A program made the translations under genes and the position numbers. Below are positions 1-7,300 of a DNA stretch of 7,672 nucleotides, one piece after another. A model generated the notes under the pieces. The model saw nothing but the letters and a program-made list of their open reading frames with translations. It was not told the origin of the DNA and made no database searches. Numbering within the stretch: position 1 is the first letter of the stretch; the number at the start of each line of letters is the position of its first letter. Source of the stretch: Oscillospiraceae bacterium (GTDB lineage Bacteria > Bacillota_A > Clostridia > Oscillospirales > Oscillospiraceae); the NCBI GenBank assembly GCA_017627975.1, contig JAGAFT010000244.1:1-7672 (forward strand). The letters run 5' to 3'.

Positions 1-1027
1 CGACCTGATAGATCTTCTTGTTCTTCGGGTTGTGCTCCTCAAGCTTGACCAGGGTGTTTCCGACCTTCACGTGATAGTTCTGGTACGAGCCCATGAAGCA
101 GCTGAGCACCACCTCGCAGGGCAGGCCCCCTTCGTCCGCGAGAGACGCGGCCTCCGGCCGCAGCACCAGGGTATAGTCCTTTCCGGCCTCCATGTGCTCC
201 GCCGCCTCGACCTTCAGCGGGTTGCCCTCGATGTCCAGCACGGCCAGGGCGCCGTCTTTCGCGGTCATCTTCCCCTTCAGGAAGTTGGCCTCGCCGATGA
301 AGTCGGCCACAAATTCGTTCACCGGGTGATAGTAGATCTCCTGCGGCGTGCCCATCTGCGCCACGACGCCCTTATTCATGATGATGATCTTGTCGGACAG
401 GGCCATGGCCTCGGACTGGTCATGGGTGACGTAGATCGCCGTGATGCCGACCTCCTGCTGGATTCTTCGGATCTCGGTGCGCATCGAAACTCTGAGCTTC
501 GCGTCGAGGTTCGAAAGCGGCTCGTCAAAGAGCAGCACCGAGGGTTCGATCACCAGGGCTCTTGCCAGGGCGACACGCTGCTGCTGGCCGCCGGAGAGCT
601 GGTTGGTCATGCGCGCTTCCATTCCGGTGAGCTCCACCAGGTCCAGGATCCGCATCACGCGCTCCCGGATCTCGTCCTTCGGCACCTTGCGCAGCTTCAG
701 GCCGTAGGCCACGTTGTCAAACACGTTGTAGTGCGGCAGCAGCGCATAGCTCTGAAACACCATGGCCGTGTCGCGCTTGTTCGGCGTGAGCTCGTTGATG
801 GGCTCGTCGCCCAGGTAGATTTCGCCCTCGTCCGGACTCTCGAAGCCCGCGATCATGCGAAGCGTGGTCGTCTTGCCGCAGCCCGACGGCCCCAGCAGTG
901 TCACAAAGGAGCCCGGCTCGATGTCCAGCGACGTATCCTTCACGGCGTAGAAGTCTTTTCCCGTCTTCGGATCCTGATAGATCTTGGAAATATGCTCCAG
1001 TCTTACGCCTTTTTTCGTCTTCTCCAT
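1..1027 (-). CDS. ABC importer ATP-binding subunit (FbpC/PotA/AfuC-like), 3' end outside window
   Basis: This is the cytoplasmic ATPase that powers the importer encoded just upstream. Reading back from the ATG at 1027 gives 342 open codons running off the window edge. Seen in the protein: Walker A GPSGCGKTT at residues 46-54, Q-loop Gln92 in VFQSYALLPH, the ABC signature LSGGQQQR at 144-151, Walker B SVLLFDEP at 163-170, the D-loop SNLD at 172-175 and the switch His202 in VTHDQSEAM. All catalytic motifs are intact. A TOBE-type regulatory domain starts near residue 285 (LVLRPEA), as in the iron, spermidine and phosphonate/sugar-phosphate importers. Family members are about 340-375 residues, so only a short tail should be missing. 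The start is fixed by an AAGGAGGA ribosome site inside the end of the permease gene. Only three bases separate the permease stop from this ATG, which implies translational coupling. The family is clear; the substrate cannot be told from this subunit. Confidence 0.97.
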   Translation of the reverse strand, partial: MEKTKKGVRLEHISKIYQDPKTGKDFYAVKDTSLDIEPGSFVTLLGPSGCGKTTTLRMIAGFESPDEGEIYLGDEPINELTPNKRDTAMVFQSYALLPHYNVFDNVAYGLKLRKVPKDEIRERVMRILDLVELTGMEARMTNQLSGGQQQRVALARALVIEPSVLLFDEPLSNLDAKLRVSMRTEIRRIQQEVGITAIYVTHDQSEAMALSDKIIIMNKGVVAQMGTPQEIYYHPVNEFVADFIGEANFLKGKMTAKDGALAVLDIEGNPLKVEAAEHMEAGKDYTLVLRPEAASLADEGGLPCEVVLSCFMGSYQNYHVKVGNTLVKLEEHNPKNKKIYQV

Positions 1028-1030
1028 GGA

Positions 1031-2740
1031 TTAGTCCTCCTTGATCTGTTTGCTGGTGCCGAAGTGCCGGATAAACAGGTTCATCAGCAGCACGGCGCCG
1101 TAGGTAATGATGATCAGAATGGTCGCAAACGCGCAGGCCAGGCTGAACGAGCCCTTCTCCGCAAACTCGTTGATCTGCACGGTGATGAGCAGGTACTGCG
1201 GCGTCACCAGCAGGATGATCGCCGAAATGGCCGTGATGCTGCGCACAAAGGCCGTGACCAGACCGCTGAGGAACGAGTCCTTAATCAGCGGCAGCGTCAC
1301 CGTCATGAAGACCCGGAAGCTGTCCGCGCCCATGTCATAGGCCGACTCCTCGATGGACTTGTCAATCTGTCGCAGGGCCGAGATGCCGCTTCGCGTGCCG
1401 GTCGGGAGCGAGCGCACCACAAACACGATCACCAGGATCAGGCCCGTGCCGTAGATGCCCTGCAGAATGCCGGTGTGGAACAGGCCGCCCGAGAAGCCGC
1501 GGATGTATCCGACGCCGAGCACCGTGCCCGGCACCGCCATCGCCAGCATCGAGACCGCCTCGATAAAGCCCTTGGCCTTGAATTTGCGCTTGACCACCAG
1601 ATAGGAGATGATCATGCTGAGCAGGGCCGTAATCGGCGCGGAGATGAACGACAGCACAAAGCTGTCCTTGAAGGCCTTGAACCCGTGATAGCGGGTGAAG
1701 ACCAGCTTGAACCACTTGGTGGTCAGCGGGAAGAACTTGTAGCCCCAGGTGGGGAACAGCGCCCCGATGGGGACACAGATGTACATCATGATGACAAACA
1801 GCGCCGCCAGCGAGCAGAAGATCGTCAGCGGGACCTTCACGCTTCTGTCCTCGATGAGCATTCTTGCCCGCGAGGCCTTGCCCGTGAGCGTGGCGGCGGT
1901 CTTGGCCTCGAGGTAATACTTCTGCACCGCAAACATCGCAAGCGTAATGCACAGCAGCACCACGGCCATCGCCGCGGCCCCCGCCTTGTCATAGGCGCCC
2001 GTGATCTGAAGGTAGATCGTCGTGGCCAGCGTGTCGTAGGATCCGCCGATGATCATGGGGTTTGCGAAGTCCGCGATCGACTCGATGAAGGTCACGAGGA
2101 AGGCGTTGCCCAGTCCCGGCAGCAGCAGCGGCAGCGTCACGTCCTGAAACACGCGCCAGCGCCCCGCACCCATGTCCCGCGCCGCCTCCTCCAGGGAGGG
2201 GTCGATGTTCTTCAGCAGGCCCTTGAGCATCATGTAGCACACCGGGAAGAAGGTCAGCGTCTGGACGATGACGATGCCCCAGTAGCCGTACACGCTGTTG
2301 TCATAAATGCCCAGCAGGAAGCGCGTGATGATGCCCGCCTTGCCGAAGAGCATGATCATCGAAAGGCTCAGGACAAAGGGCGGCGACACCACCGGCAGCA
2401 TGGACACGACCTTGAACAGGCCGCCCACGAAGCGGTTCATCCGCACGTACACTTCCACATACGCGAACAGAAGCCCGATCAGCGCGGAGAGAATTCCCAC
2501 CACGAAGCCGACCTTCAGCGTATTCATAATGGCGCGGGTAAAGCTCGGCATCGCGAAAATCCGCTTGAAGATGCTCAGGCCGAAGGTCCCGTCGCCCACA
2601 AAGCTGTCCACCAGCAGAATTGCCAGCGGATAGAGAATGAACAGAGTCAAAAAGGTGATCAGCACGACAATGGTCGTCACCATGATCGGGTCCGCCATCA
2701 GCTTCTTTCGATCCAGTGCCGCGCCCTGGCTTTTCGCCAT
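1031..2740 (-). CDS. Fused two-domain ABC importer permease (FbpB/AfuB/2-AEP type)
   Basis: This 569-residue inner-membrane protein forms the whole transmembrane channel of the importer, because two BPD-type permease domains are fused in one chain. Domain 1 spans roughly residues 67-275 and domain 2 roughly 355-555, with an extra N-terminal membrane helix at about 20-45. Each domain carries the cytoplasmic EAA loop that contacts the ATPase: LEEAARDMGAGRWRVF at 183-198 and IEESAYDMGADSFRVF at 463-478, both followed by VTLPL. Tandem fusion is typical of the FbpB (ferric iron), AfuB (sugar phosphate) and putative 2-aminoethylphosphonate permease families. The frame is open to 2797, but that longer start falls inside a hairpin and has no ribosome site. 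The ATG at 2740 has GAGAGGAG eight bases upstream and gives a normal N-terminus, so I chose it. The TAA stop is three bases from the ATPase gene. Confidence 0.95.
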   Translation of the reverse strand: MAKSQGAALDRKKLMADPIMVTTIVVLITFLTLFILYPLAILLVDSFVGDGTFGLSIFKRIFAMPSFTRAIMNTLKVGFVVGILSALIGLLFAYVEVYVRMNRFVGGLFKVVSMLPVVSPPFVLSLSMIMLFGKAGIITRFLLGIYDNSVYGYWGIVIVQTLTFFPVCYMMLKGLLKNIDPSLEEAARDMGAGRWRVFQDVTLPLLLPGLGNAFLVTFIESIADFANPMIIGGSYDTLATTIYLQITGAYDKAGAAAMAVVLLCITLAMFAVQKYYLEAKTAATLTGKASRARMLIEDRSVKVPLTIFCSLAALFVIMMYICVPIGALFPTWGYKFFPLTTKWFKLVFTRYHGFKAFKDSFVLSFISAPITALLSMIISYLVVKRKFKAKGFIEAVSMLAMAVPGTVLGVGYIRGFSGGLFHTGILQGIYGTGLILVIVFVVRSLPTGTRSGISALRQIDKSIEESAYDMGADSFRVFMTVTLPLIKDSFLSGLVTAFVRSITAISAIILLVTPQYLLITVQINEFAEKGSFSLACAFATILIIITYGAVLLMNLFIRHFGTSKQIKED

Positions 2741-2772
2741 AAAAACAGCTCCTCTCTTTGCCGTCTGTGAAA

Positions 2773-2803
2773 AAGAGGATGGCGGAGAAACCGCCATCCT
2801 CTT
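2773..2803 (-). terminator. Intercistronic attenuator-like hairpin between binding-protein and permease genes
   Basis: A perfect 13-bp inverted repeat (arms AAGAGGATGGCGG and CCGCCATCCTCTT) surrounds a 5-base loop. Read in the direction of the transporter operon, the descending arm ends in a run of five Ts (2774-2770), followed by C and A. This is the shape of a weak Rho-independent terminator. It lies about 50 bases after the stop of the binding-protein gene and about 30 bases before the permease start. Such elements commonly let most transcripts end after the binding protein, which is needed in excess over the membrane subunits. It could instead be only a 3'-stabilising stem left by RNA processing. 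The T-run is short and two of its Ts lie within the stem, so read-through is expected. Confidence 0.7.
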
Positions 2804-2851
2804 GCGGGTAGATGAAACTCAGTTCAGACGCGCGAGATTGTCTCCGCCCGA

Positions 2852-3955
2852 TCAGGAGGTCTGGAAACGTCCCTCGCCGACATCGGCGCCGGAGTTCTCG
2901 ATGGCCGTCATGACGTCCTCGACGTTCTGCGCGGTGTCCTTCACCGCCTTGGCGAAGTCATAGCCGTCCCACACCAGGCTGGGATCCAGGCCGAATTCCT
3001 CTGCGGCGGCAGGCTGCTTGGCATTGTCGATGACCAGGAACTGGTACGAGCCGTTATCGGCCGCCAGCTCTACGCAGTCCGGGGACAGGGCGTACTCGAC
3101 AAAGAGCTTCGCGGCGTTCGGATGGGCCGCGCCCTTGAAGATGGCGACCGGTCCGATCTCGCAGGTCGTGCCGTCCTGCGGAACGATCAGCTGGACATTG
3201 TCATAGCCGTTGTCGACGATCTGGGTGATGCCGTCATGCAGGAAGCCGATGCCGATGACGCACTCACCGGTGCCGACGTTCTTGGACGGGCCGGAGCCGG
3301 ACTTGGTGTAGACTTCGACGTTCTTGTCCAGGTCGACAAGGTACTGGATGCCTTCGTCATGGCCCTTGAGCTGGATCATGAGGTTGGCGACCAGCTTCGG
3401 GGTGCCGGCGGTCTTGTAGTTGGAGAGCCAGATCAGGCCCTTGTATTCGGGCTTGAGCAGGTCGTCCCAGGTCTGGGGCGCTTCGAGGCCCATGCGCTCA
3501 AGCTCGTCCCGGTTGACCATGAAGCCCAGGAGCCCCGTGTAAATGCCGTACCAGTAGCCGTTGGGATCCTTGTACATGTCCTTGGTCAGGTGGCTTGCAT
3601 TGATGGCGTCATACTGATCCAGCAGGCCTTTCGCGGCGGCGTCGTCATAGGGGTTGTTGGTGCCGCCGAACCAGACGTCGGCAGAGGGCTTGCCGTTCTC
3701 TTCCTCGATCTTCGCGGGAACCTCGCCGGTGGAAAGACGCTGATAATCGGTCTTGATTCCGTAGAGCTTCTGGAAGTTCTCGCAGGCCGCGGCCAGATAT
3801 TCTTCCTCGCAGGAGCCGTAGACGACCAGGGTGCCTTCTTCCTTGGCGGCCGCGATCAGCTCATCCATGGCGGCGGTGCTGTCCTCCGCATAGGCCGTGA
3901 CGCCCAGACCGAAGACCATCACCAGTGCCAGCAGCAGTGCAAATACTTTCTTCAT
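2852..3955 (-). CDS. Secreted ABC importer substrate-binding protein (AfuA/FbpA-like)
   Basis: This 367-residue extracytoplasmic receptor captures the substrate and delivers it to the permease. Residues 1-23 are a signal peptide (MKK, hydrophobic core, then AYA before ED) with no lipobox cysteine, so signal peptidase I cleavage is expected. The mature part has the class II binding-protein features of this family: GTLVVYGSCEEEY at 41-53, a SADVWFGGTNNPYDDA segment at 91-106, GIYTGLLGFMVNRDEL at 137-152, TAGT at 182-185, the SGSGPSKNVGTGE stretch at 219-231, and IGFLHDG leading to CEIGPVAIFKGA near 265-276. The adjacent tyrosines that hold iron in FbpA are absent. His240, Asp241 and Glu266 are spaced much like the sugar-contacting residues I recall for AfuA. 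The substrate is therefore more likely a sugar phosphate or another organophosphate than iron, but this is inference. The start has AAGGAGG nine bases upstream. It is first in the operon. Confidence 0.94.
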   Translation of the reverse strand: MKKVFALLLALVMVFGLGVTAYAEDSTAAMDELIAAAKEEGTLVVYGSCEEEYLAAACENFQKLYGIKTDYQRLSTGEVPAKIEEENGKPSADVWFGGTNNPYDDAAAKGLLDQYDAINASHLTKDMYKDPNGYWYGIYTGLLGFMVNRDELERMGLEAPQTWDDLLKPEYKGLIWLSNYKTAGTPKLVANLMIQLKGHDEGIQYLVDLDKNVEVYTKSGSGPSKNVGTGECVIGIGFLHDGITQIVDNGYDNVQLIVPQDGTTCEIGPVAIFKGAAHPNAAKLFVEYALSPDCVELAADNGSYQFLVIDNAKQPAAAEEFGLDPSLVWDGYDFAKAVKDTAQNVEDVMTAIENSGADVGEGRFQTS

Positions 3956-3964
3956 TCTTGGTTT

Positions 3965-3971
3965 CCTCCTT
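3965..3971 (-). promoter_or_regulatory. Strong ribosome binding site of the binding-protein gene
   Basis: On the minus strand AAGGAGG lies nine bases before the ATG at 3955, a near-perfect match to the anti-Shine-Dalgarno sequence. It fixes the start and predicts high translation of the binding protein. Confidence 0.9.
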
Positions 3972-3986
3972 ACAGTTAAAGTTTCG

Positions 3987-4015
3987 TTATTATCGCACGC
4001 CCGAGCGTGTAATAA
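3987..4015 (-). promoter_or_regulatory. Bulged hairpin in the transporter operon leader
   Basis: On the minus strand TTATTA then CACGC (4015-4005) pairs with GCGTG (4000-3996) and TAATAA (3992-3987). The loop is the tetraloop TCGG (4004-4001), and three unpaired bases CGA (3995-3993) bulge out on the 3' side. It sits in the middle of the predicted leader, about 15 bases before the ribosome site, and no T-run follows, so it does not look like a terminator. A smaller AATGC/GCATT stem at 4031-4044 lies near the transcript start. Possible roles are 5' stabilisation or protein binding. It matches no riboswitch I recognise. Confidence 0.5.
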
Positions 4016-4056
4016 ACCCAGATTTTTCCGAATGCTTCAGCATTTTGAACAAACAA

Positions 4057-4085
4057 ATTATACCGCCATGTCCGGATATTGTCAA
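4057..4085 (-). promoter_or_regulatory. Consensus sigma-A promoter of the transporter operon
   Basis: On the minus strand there is a perfect -35 TTGACA (4085-4080), a 17-base spacer and a perfect -10 TATAAT (4062-4057). Transcription should begin near G4050, giving a leader of about 95 bases. An A7 tract (4105-4099) lies about 50 bases upstream of that start, where it could act as an UP element. Perfect boxes with ideal spacing suggest strong basal expression, so control may act through a repressor or in the leader. Confidence 0.85.
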
Positions 4086-4106
4086 TCATTCCTCAAGCTT
4101 TTTTTC

Positions 4107-4175
4107 AACTTCGCTCTCCTGTCCGCCCCTCCCGCACGGTTCCCTCTCCGTCCCCGCGTTTTGCCCGCTCTCGGG
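4107..4175. other. Pyrimidine-rich intergenic stretch without a gene
   Basis: The plus strand here is strongly C/T-biased, with repeated CTCTCC, CCGCCCCTCC and CCGTCCCC runs, so the minus strand is rich in G and A. No reading frame with a ribosome site is present and no clear terminator is seen. It separates the transporter promoter from the regulatory cluster of the plus-strand gene. Beyond the strand bias I see no function. Confidence 0.5.
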
Positions 4176-4208
4176 ATCTGTTGTCATAATATCGTCATTT
4201 TGATTTCA

Positions 4209-4244
4209 GAAAAGAAACTTTTCAAGGTCAATTTGGTGCCAAAT
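4209..4244. promoter_or_regulatory. Two upstream dyads, candidate operators
   Basis: Two perfect short inverted repeats lie just upstream of the plus-strand promoter: GAAAAG-AAA-CTTTTC at 4209-4223 and ATTTGG-TG-CCAAAT at 4231-4244. The second has the size and symmetry of a binding site for a dimeric transcription factor. It overlaps by two bases the first ATCTTG repeat described separately. No factor can be named. Confidence 0.4.
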
Positions 4245-4285
4245 CTTGTGTTTTTCGCTCTTTATCTTGACAAGATCTTGTGTTT
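4243..4285 (+). promoter_or_regulatory. Phased ATCTTG repeats and palindrome overlapping the -35 box
   Basis: The hexamer ATCTTG occurs at 4243-4248, 4264-4269 and 4275-4280, with start-to-start steps of 21 and 11 bases, that is about two and one helical turns. The first and third copies extend to an 11-base identity (ATCTTGTGTTT at 4243-4253 and 4275-4285). The middle copy forms the palindrome ATCTTG-A-CAAGAT (4264-4276) across the -35 box, and CAAGATCTTG at 4271-4280 is a second perfect palindrome. This layout would suit a regulator binding one face of the DNA. No known motif is recognised. Confidence 0.5.
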
Positions 4286-4295
4286 ATAGTATGTT
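4267..4295 (+). promoter_or_regulatory. Probable promoter of the large surface-protein gene
   Basis: A perfect -35 TTGACA (4267-4272) is followed after 17 bases by TATGTT (4290-4295), which matches four of six -10 consensus bases. The transcript would start near 4302, leaving a leader of about 36 AT-rich bases. A TATAGT at 4285-4290 is closer to the -10 consensus but lies only 12 bases from the -35, so it is less likely. A good -35 with a weaker -10 fits a regulated promoter. Confidence 0.65.
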
Positions 4296-4299
4296 AACG

Positions 4300-4337
4300 T
4301 AAAGTCTTTATGAAATTATTATAAAGAGGTTGAGACA
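4300..4337 (+). promoter_or_regulatory. AT-rich leader with ribosome site inside a possible hairpin
   Basis: The ribosome site AGAGG (4325-4329) lies eight bases before the ATG at 4338. TCTTTAT (4305-4311) can pair with ATAAAGA (4321-4327), covering the start of that site. TAAAG-T-CTTTA (4300-4310) can form a competing stem. Both are short and AT-rich, so they may be too weak to matter. Confidence 0.45.
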
Positions 4338-7300
4338 ATGAAAAAACTGAAAGTTCTTTTGTCCGTTCTCCTGGTCATCTGCATGGTGGTCGGCTTTGCC
4401 CCCATGCACGGCACCGCCAGCGCCGCAAGAGAGGACTGGGAGTGGTACTGGAGTGAAGAGTACCGCAACAATGGAAACTGGAACGGGTGGAGCTATACCG
4501 ACGGCTGGTACGAGCTCTCCGACAGGTGGTACCAGGTTGACTTTAACACCGTGAAGGTCCCTGTGGAAGTCAACGCCTCCGGTACGGTCTCCAACGGCGC
4601 CGCCACCGCCGCCGGCAGCACCGTCCAGATGGTCGGCACCAGCTTCTCGTATTTCTATAACGAGTGGGCCGGCACCCTGATCATCCGCGGCACCGGCGAG
4701 ATGCCCTCCTTCAGCGAGGAGTATCCCGCCCCCTGGGCCAACCTGAAGGATAAGGCCGCCCGCGTGATTCTCGAGCGCAACATCACGAAGATCTCTTCCA
4801 ACGCCTTCGTGGACTTCTCCAGACTGAGAAGCGTGGTTCTTCCCGCGACGCTGAAGGCCATTGATCCGGACGCCTTTGTCTGGAGCGATGAGACCAGAGA
4901 GCTGAAGACCTTCCAGAAGCTGGAGCGCATTGAATACTCCGGCGATCTCAATGTCCTTGACAAGGTCCTCACGGCAGCCAGCATCAAGGACCTTCTGGAT
5001 GCCAAAATCGTGAAGGTCACCGAGAAGGCCATCCAGGATGAGATCTGGCAGCTCACCTGGTACCGGATCCGCAAGCCCGTCCGCGTCAAGTACGACAAGG
5101 CTGGCCGCCCGATCCTGATCGAGCGCGTCGATAAGGACGGCTACTTCCGCACCGAGATCACCTGGGACGACACTCTGGCCGATCCCAATGTGCACAGTGC
5201 TTCCCAGCCGACGAGCCCCGACACCGTTGCCGCCGGCAAGAGCTTCTCCCGTGACGTGATCGAGAAGCGTGAAACCTACAGCGTCACCCCCGATGGGGTC
5301 GAACATCTCTACGAAAAAGAGAAAAACGACCTCGGCCAGACGACCTACTCCGCCGCCTTCCATCTTGACAACGGCGTCATCACCGGCGGCACCCAGACCT
5401 TTGCCGACGAGACCGGCGTCACCAAGACCGGTACGCTGAAGGCGATCCAGCACTACGGCGAGGAAACCTACCGCTTCTGGGAAAATGTCCTGGCAAACGG
5501 CGGCGGTCTCGAGCAGATGATCGAGGCGCTGGACAAGTTTGGCAGAGTCAAATGGATCACGACCGACAGAGGCGACAACATCGTCAATATTTACAATGAA
5601 AAGACCGGCCTCCTGGACTCCAGAACCGTGACCGAATCCGGTGAAATCACCAACTATACCTACAATTACAAGGACAACATCCTGCAGTCCGTCCAGGCTG
5701 ACAAGATCGACTCCTCCACCGGAACCGTCACCAATACCAACACCGTCAAGTACACCTATAACGACAACGGCTCGATGAACAGCAAGGTTCAGACCGAGGG
5801 CACCACCACGGTCACCACCCAGTATAACCTCTACAACAGGGCCACCAAAGAGGTCATCACGGATTCCGGCAATGTCCAGTACGTCTATGAATATGCCTAT
5901 GACAGCAACGGCGTCGTTACCCAGCGCACCGTAAAGGACAAGGACGGCAAGGTCGTCGGCCTCGACACCTTTGAGAACGGCCACATCGTCAAGTCCGTCC
6001 GCGAGATGCCCGCCGCCGCCGGCACCAAGTCCGTTGAAACCACGACGTATACGTATACTCTGAAGGGCGAACTCCTCGAACAAACCGTCTCCACGGTGAC
6101 CGCCAAGCTCGCAGCAGCGCCTGCGAAGACCGAAGATCTGAGTCTTGCAATCGCCAGCCTTGCAGCCGAAGGCGGCGAAACAAAAACCTCCGCTGAAAGC
6201 GGCGAAAGCACCGGCCTGACGAAGATGAGCACCAAGAGTCTTTCGGTCAGCCCCGAAGATATCGTCAAGACCTCCCTTCTCGACGACACCAAGCAGACCT
6301 TAATTGACGGGCTCAATCTCCTCGGCAATAATGAGAACACCAATCTGAAGACCGGCGACCTTGTGCTTCTCTCGGCGAACAAGGTAACGAAAACCTATGA
6401 TGGGCTTGGCAATCCTCTGAAAACCGAGACGAACGACATCCTGGGCGAAGGCGATATTGTTGCCAAACGGGGCGTCGAGATTCAAGACGGCCAGCAGGTC
6501 GCGCTTAACACCTCGATCGATGACAACACCGGTGACGAACCTCAGAGTGACTCGTTCAAGGAGGAGACCAGTCTTGATGTAAACAAGAAGCGCTCTAAGG
6601 TTAACACACTCGCCATAGGCTTCACCGGCCATATGGTCAGCACTGCCGACACCTTCAACAGCAATGAACAGCCGGTCACTTCCGTCATTGAAGAATCCAC
6701 AGAAGACAGCCCCACCATCGTTGAGTCTTCCAACTTCATTCCTCAATCCTCCGGCGATACGACAAAAGAAACCCTCGTGTATGATAAAGACACCAAAATG
6801 AATCTCGGATATTCCATTGAAACGATCCCCGCAGCCGAGAAAGAGCCCGCGGTCATCGAGGGCGCCGGTGAGGGTGAAGGTGAAGTCACCGAGGAAGGCA
6901 AGGTCACCGACGGTGAAGAACTCGACAAACAGCTTGACAAAGAGCCTATCGTAGGCGGCGATGCAGCTCAGAACAATGAGATCGTTCTTGAGACTGACGA
7001 CGAAAAGGCCGCGACCTCTAAGGATGACAAGACCGAGCCCGAGGACGATACCACGGTCGAGGGCGAAGGCGACGAGGAAGCCGACGAGAACAAGGCCGAA
7101 ATCATCATCGAGGACAAGAAAGAAGACACCGTCCCCGAGGCTGCCCCCAAGGAGGAAGGCTCCGTCGAAGGCGATGAAGAGAACAAGCCGGAAGAAATGA
7201 AGGCCGAAATCATCGTCGAGGACAAGAAGGAAGAAACCGTCGTCGAGGACAAGAAGGAAGAAACCGTCCCCGAGGACAAGAAGGAAGAAGCCGTCCCCGA

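Noticed and set aside
32..2770. 912-codon open frame on the plus strand
   Set aside because: It lies antisense to the ATPase and permease genes, whose motifs are unmistakable. Its product is a His/Arg/Asp/Gln-rich string with no domain. The openness comes from the C/G bias at third codon positions.
2741..2797. Nineteen-codon N-terminal extension of the permease
   Set aside because: The upstream ATG lies within the hairpin arm and has no ribosome site, while the ATG at 2740 has GAGAGGAG at good spacing.
3122..3979. 285-codon plus-strand frame opposite the binding-protein gene
   Set aside because: It is antisense to a clear receptor gene, has no ribosome site and shows no family features.
3897..4289. 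Small plus-strand frames across the intergenic region
   Set aside because: They cross both promoters and the receptor start, lack ribosome sites and show no protein-like composition.
4308..6083. 591-codon minus-strand frame, Gly/Val/Asp-rich
   Set aside because: It is the antisense shadow of the surface-protein gene, whose forward frame has a signal peptide, ribosome site and recognisable repeats.
4588..6415. Full RHS/YD polymorphic toxin
   Set aside because: Only a few scattered YD-like cores are seen. There is no RHS core-domain signature (DPxGxxGG) and no toxin or immunity gene in the window.
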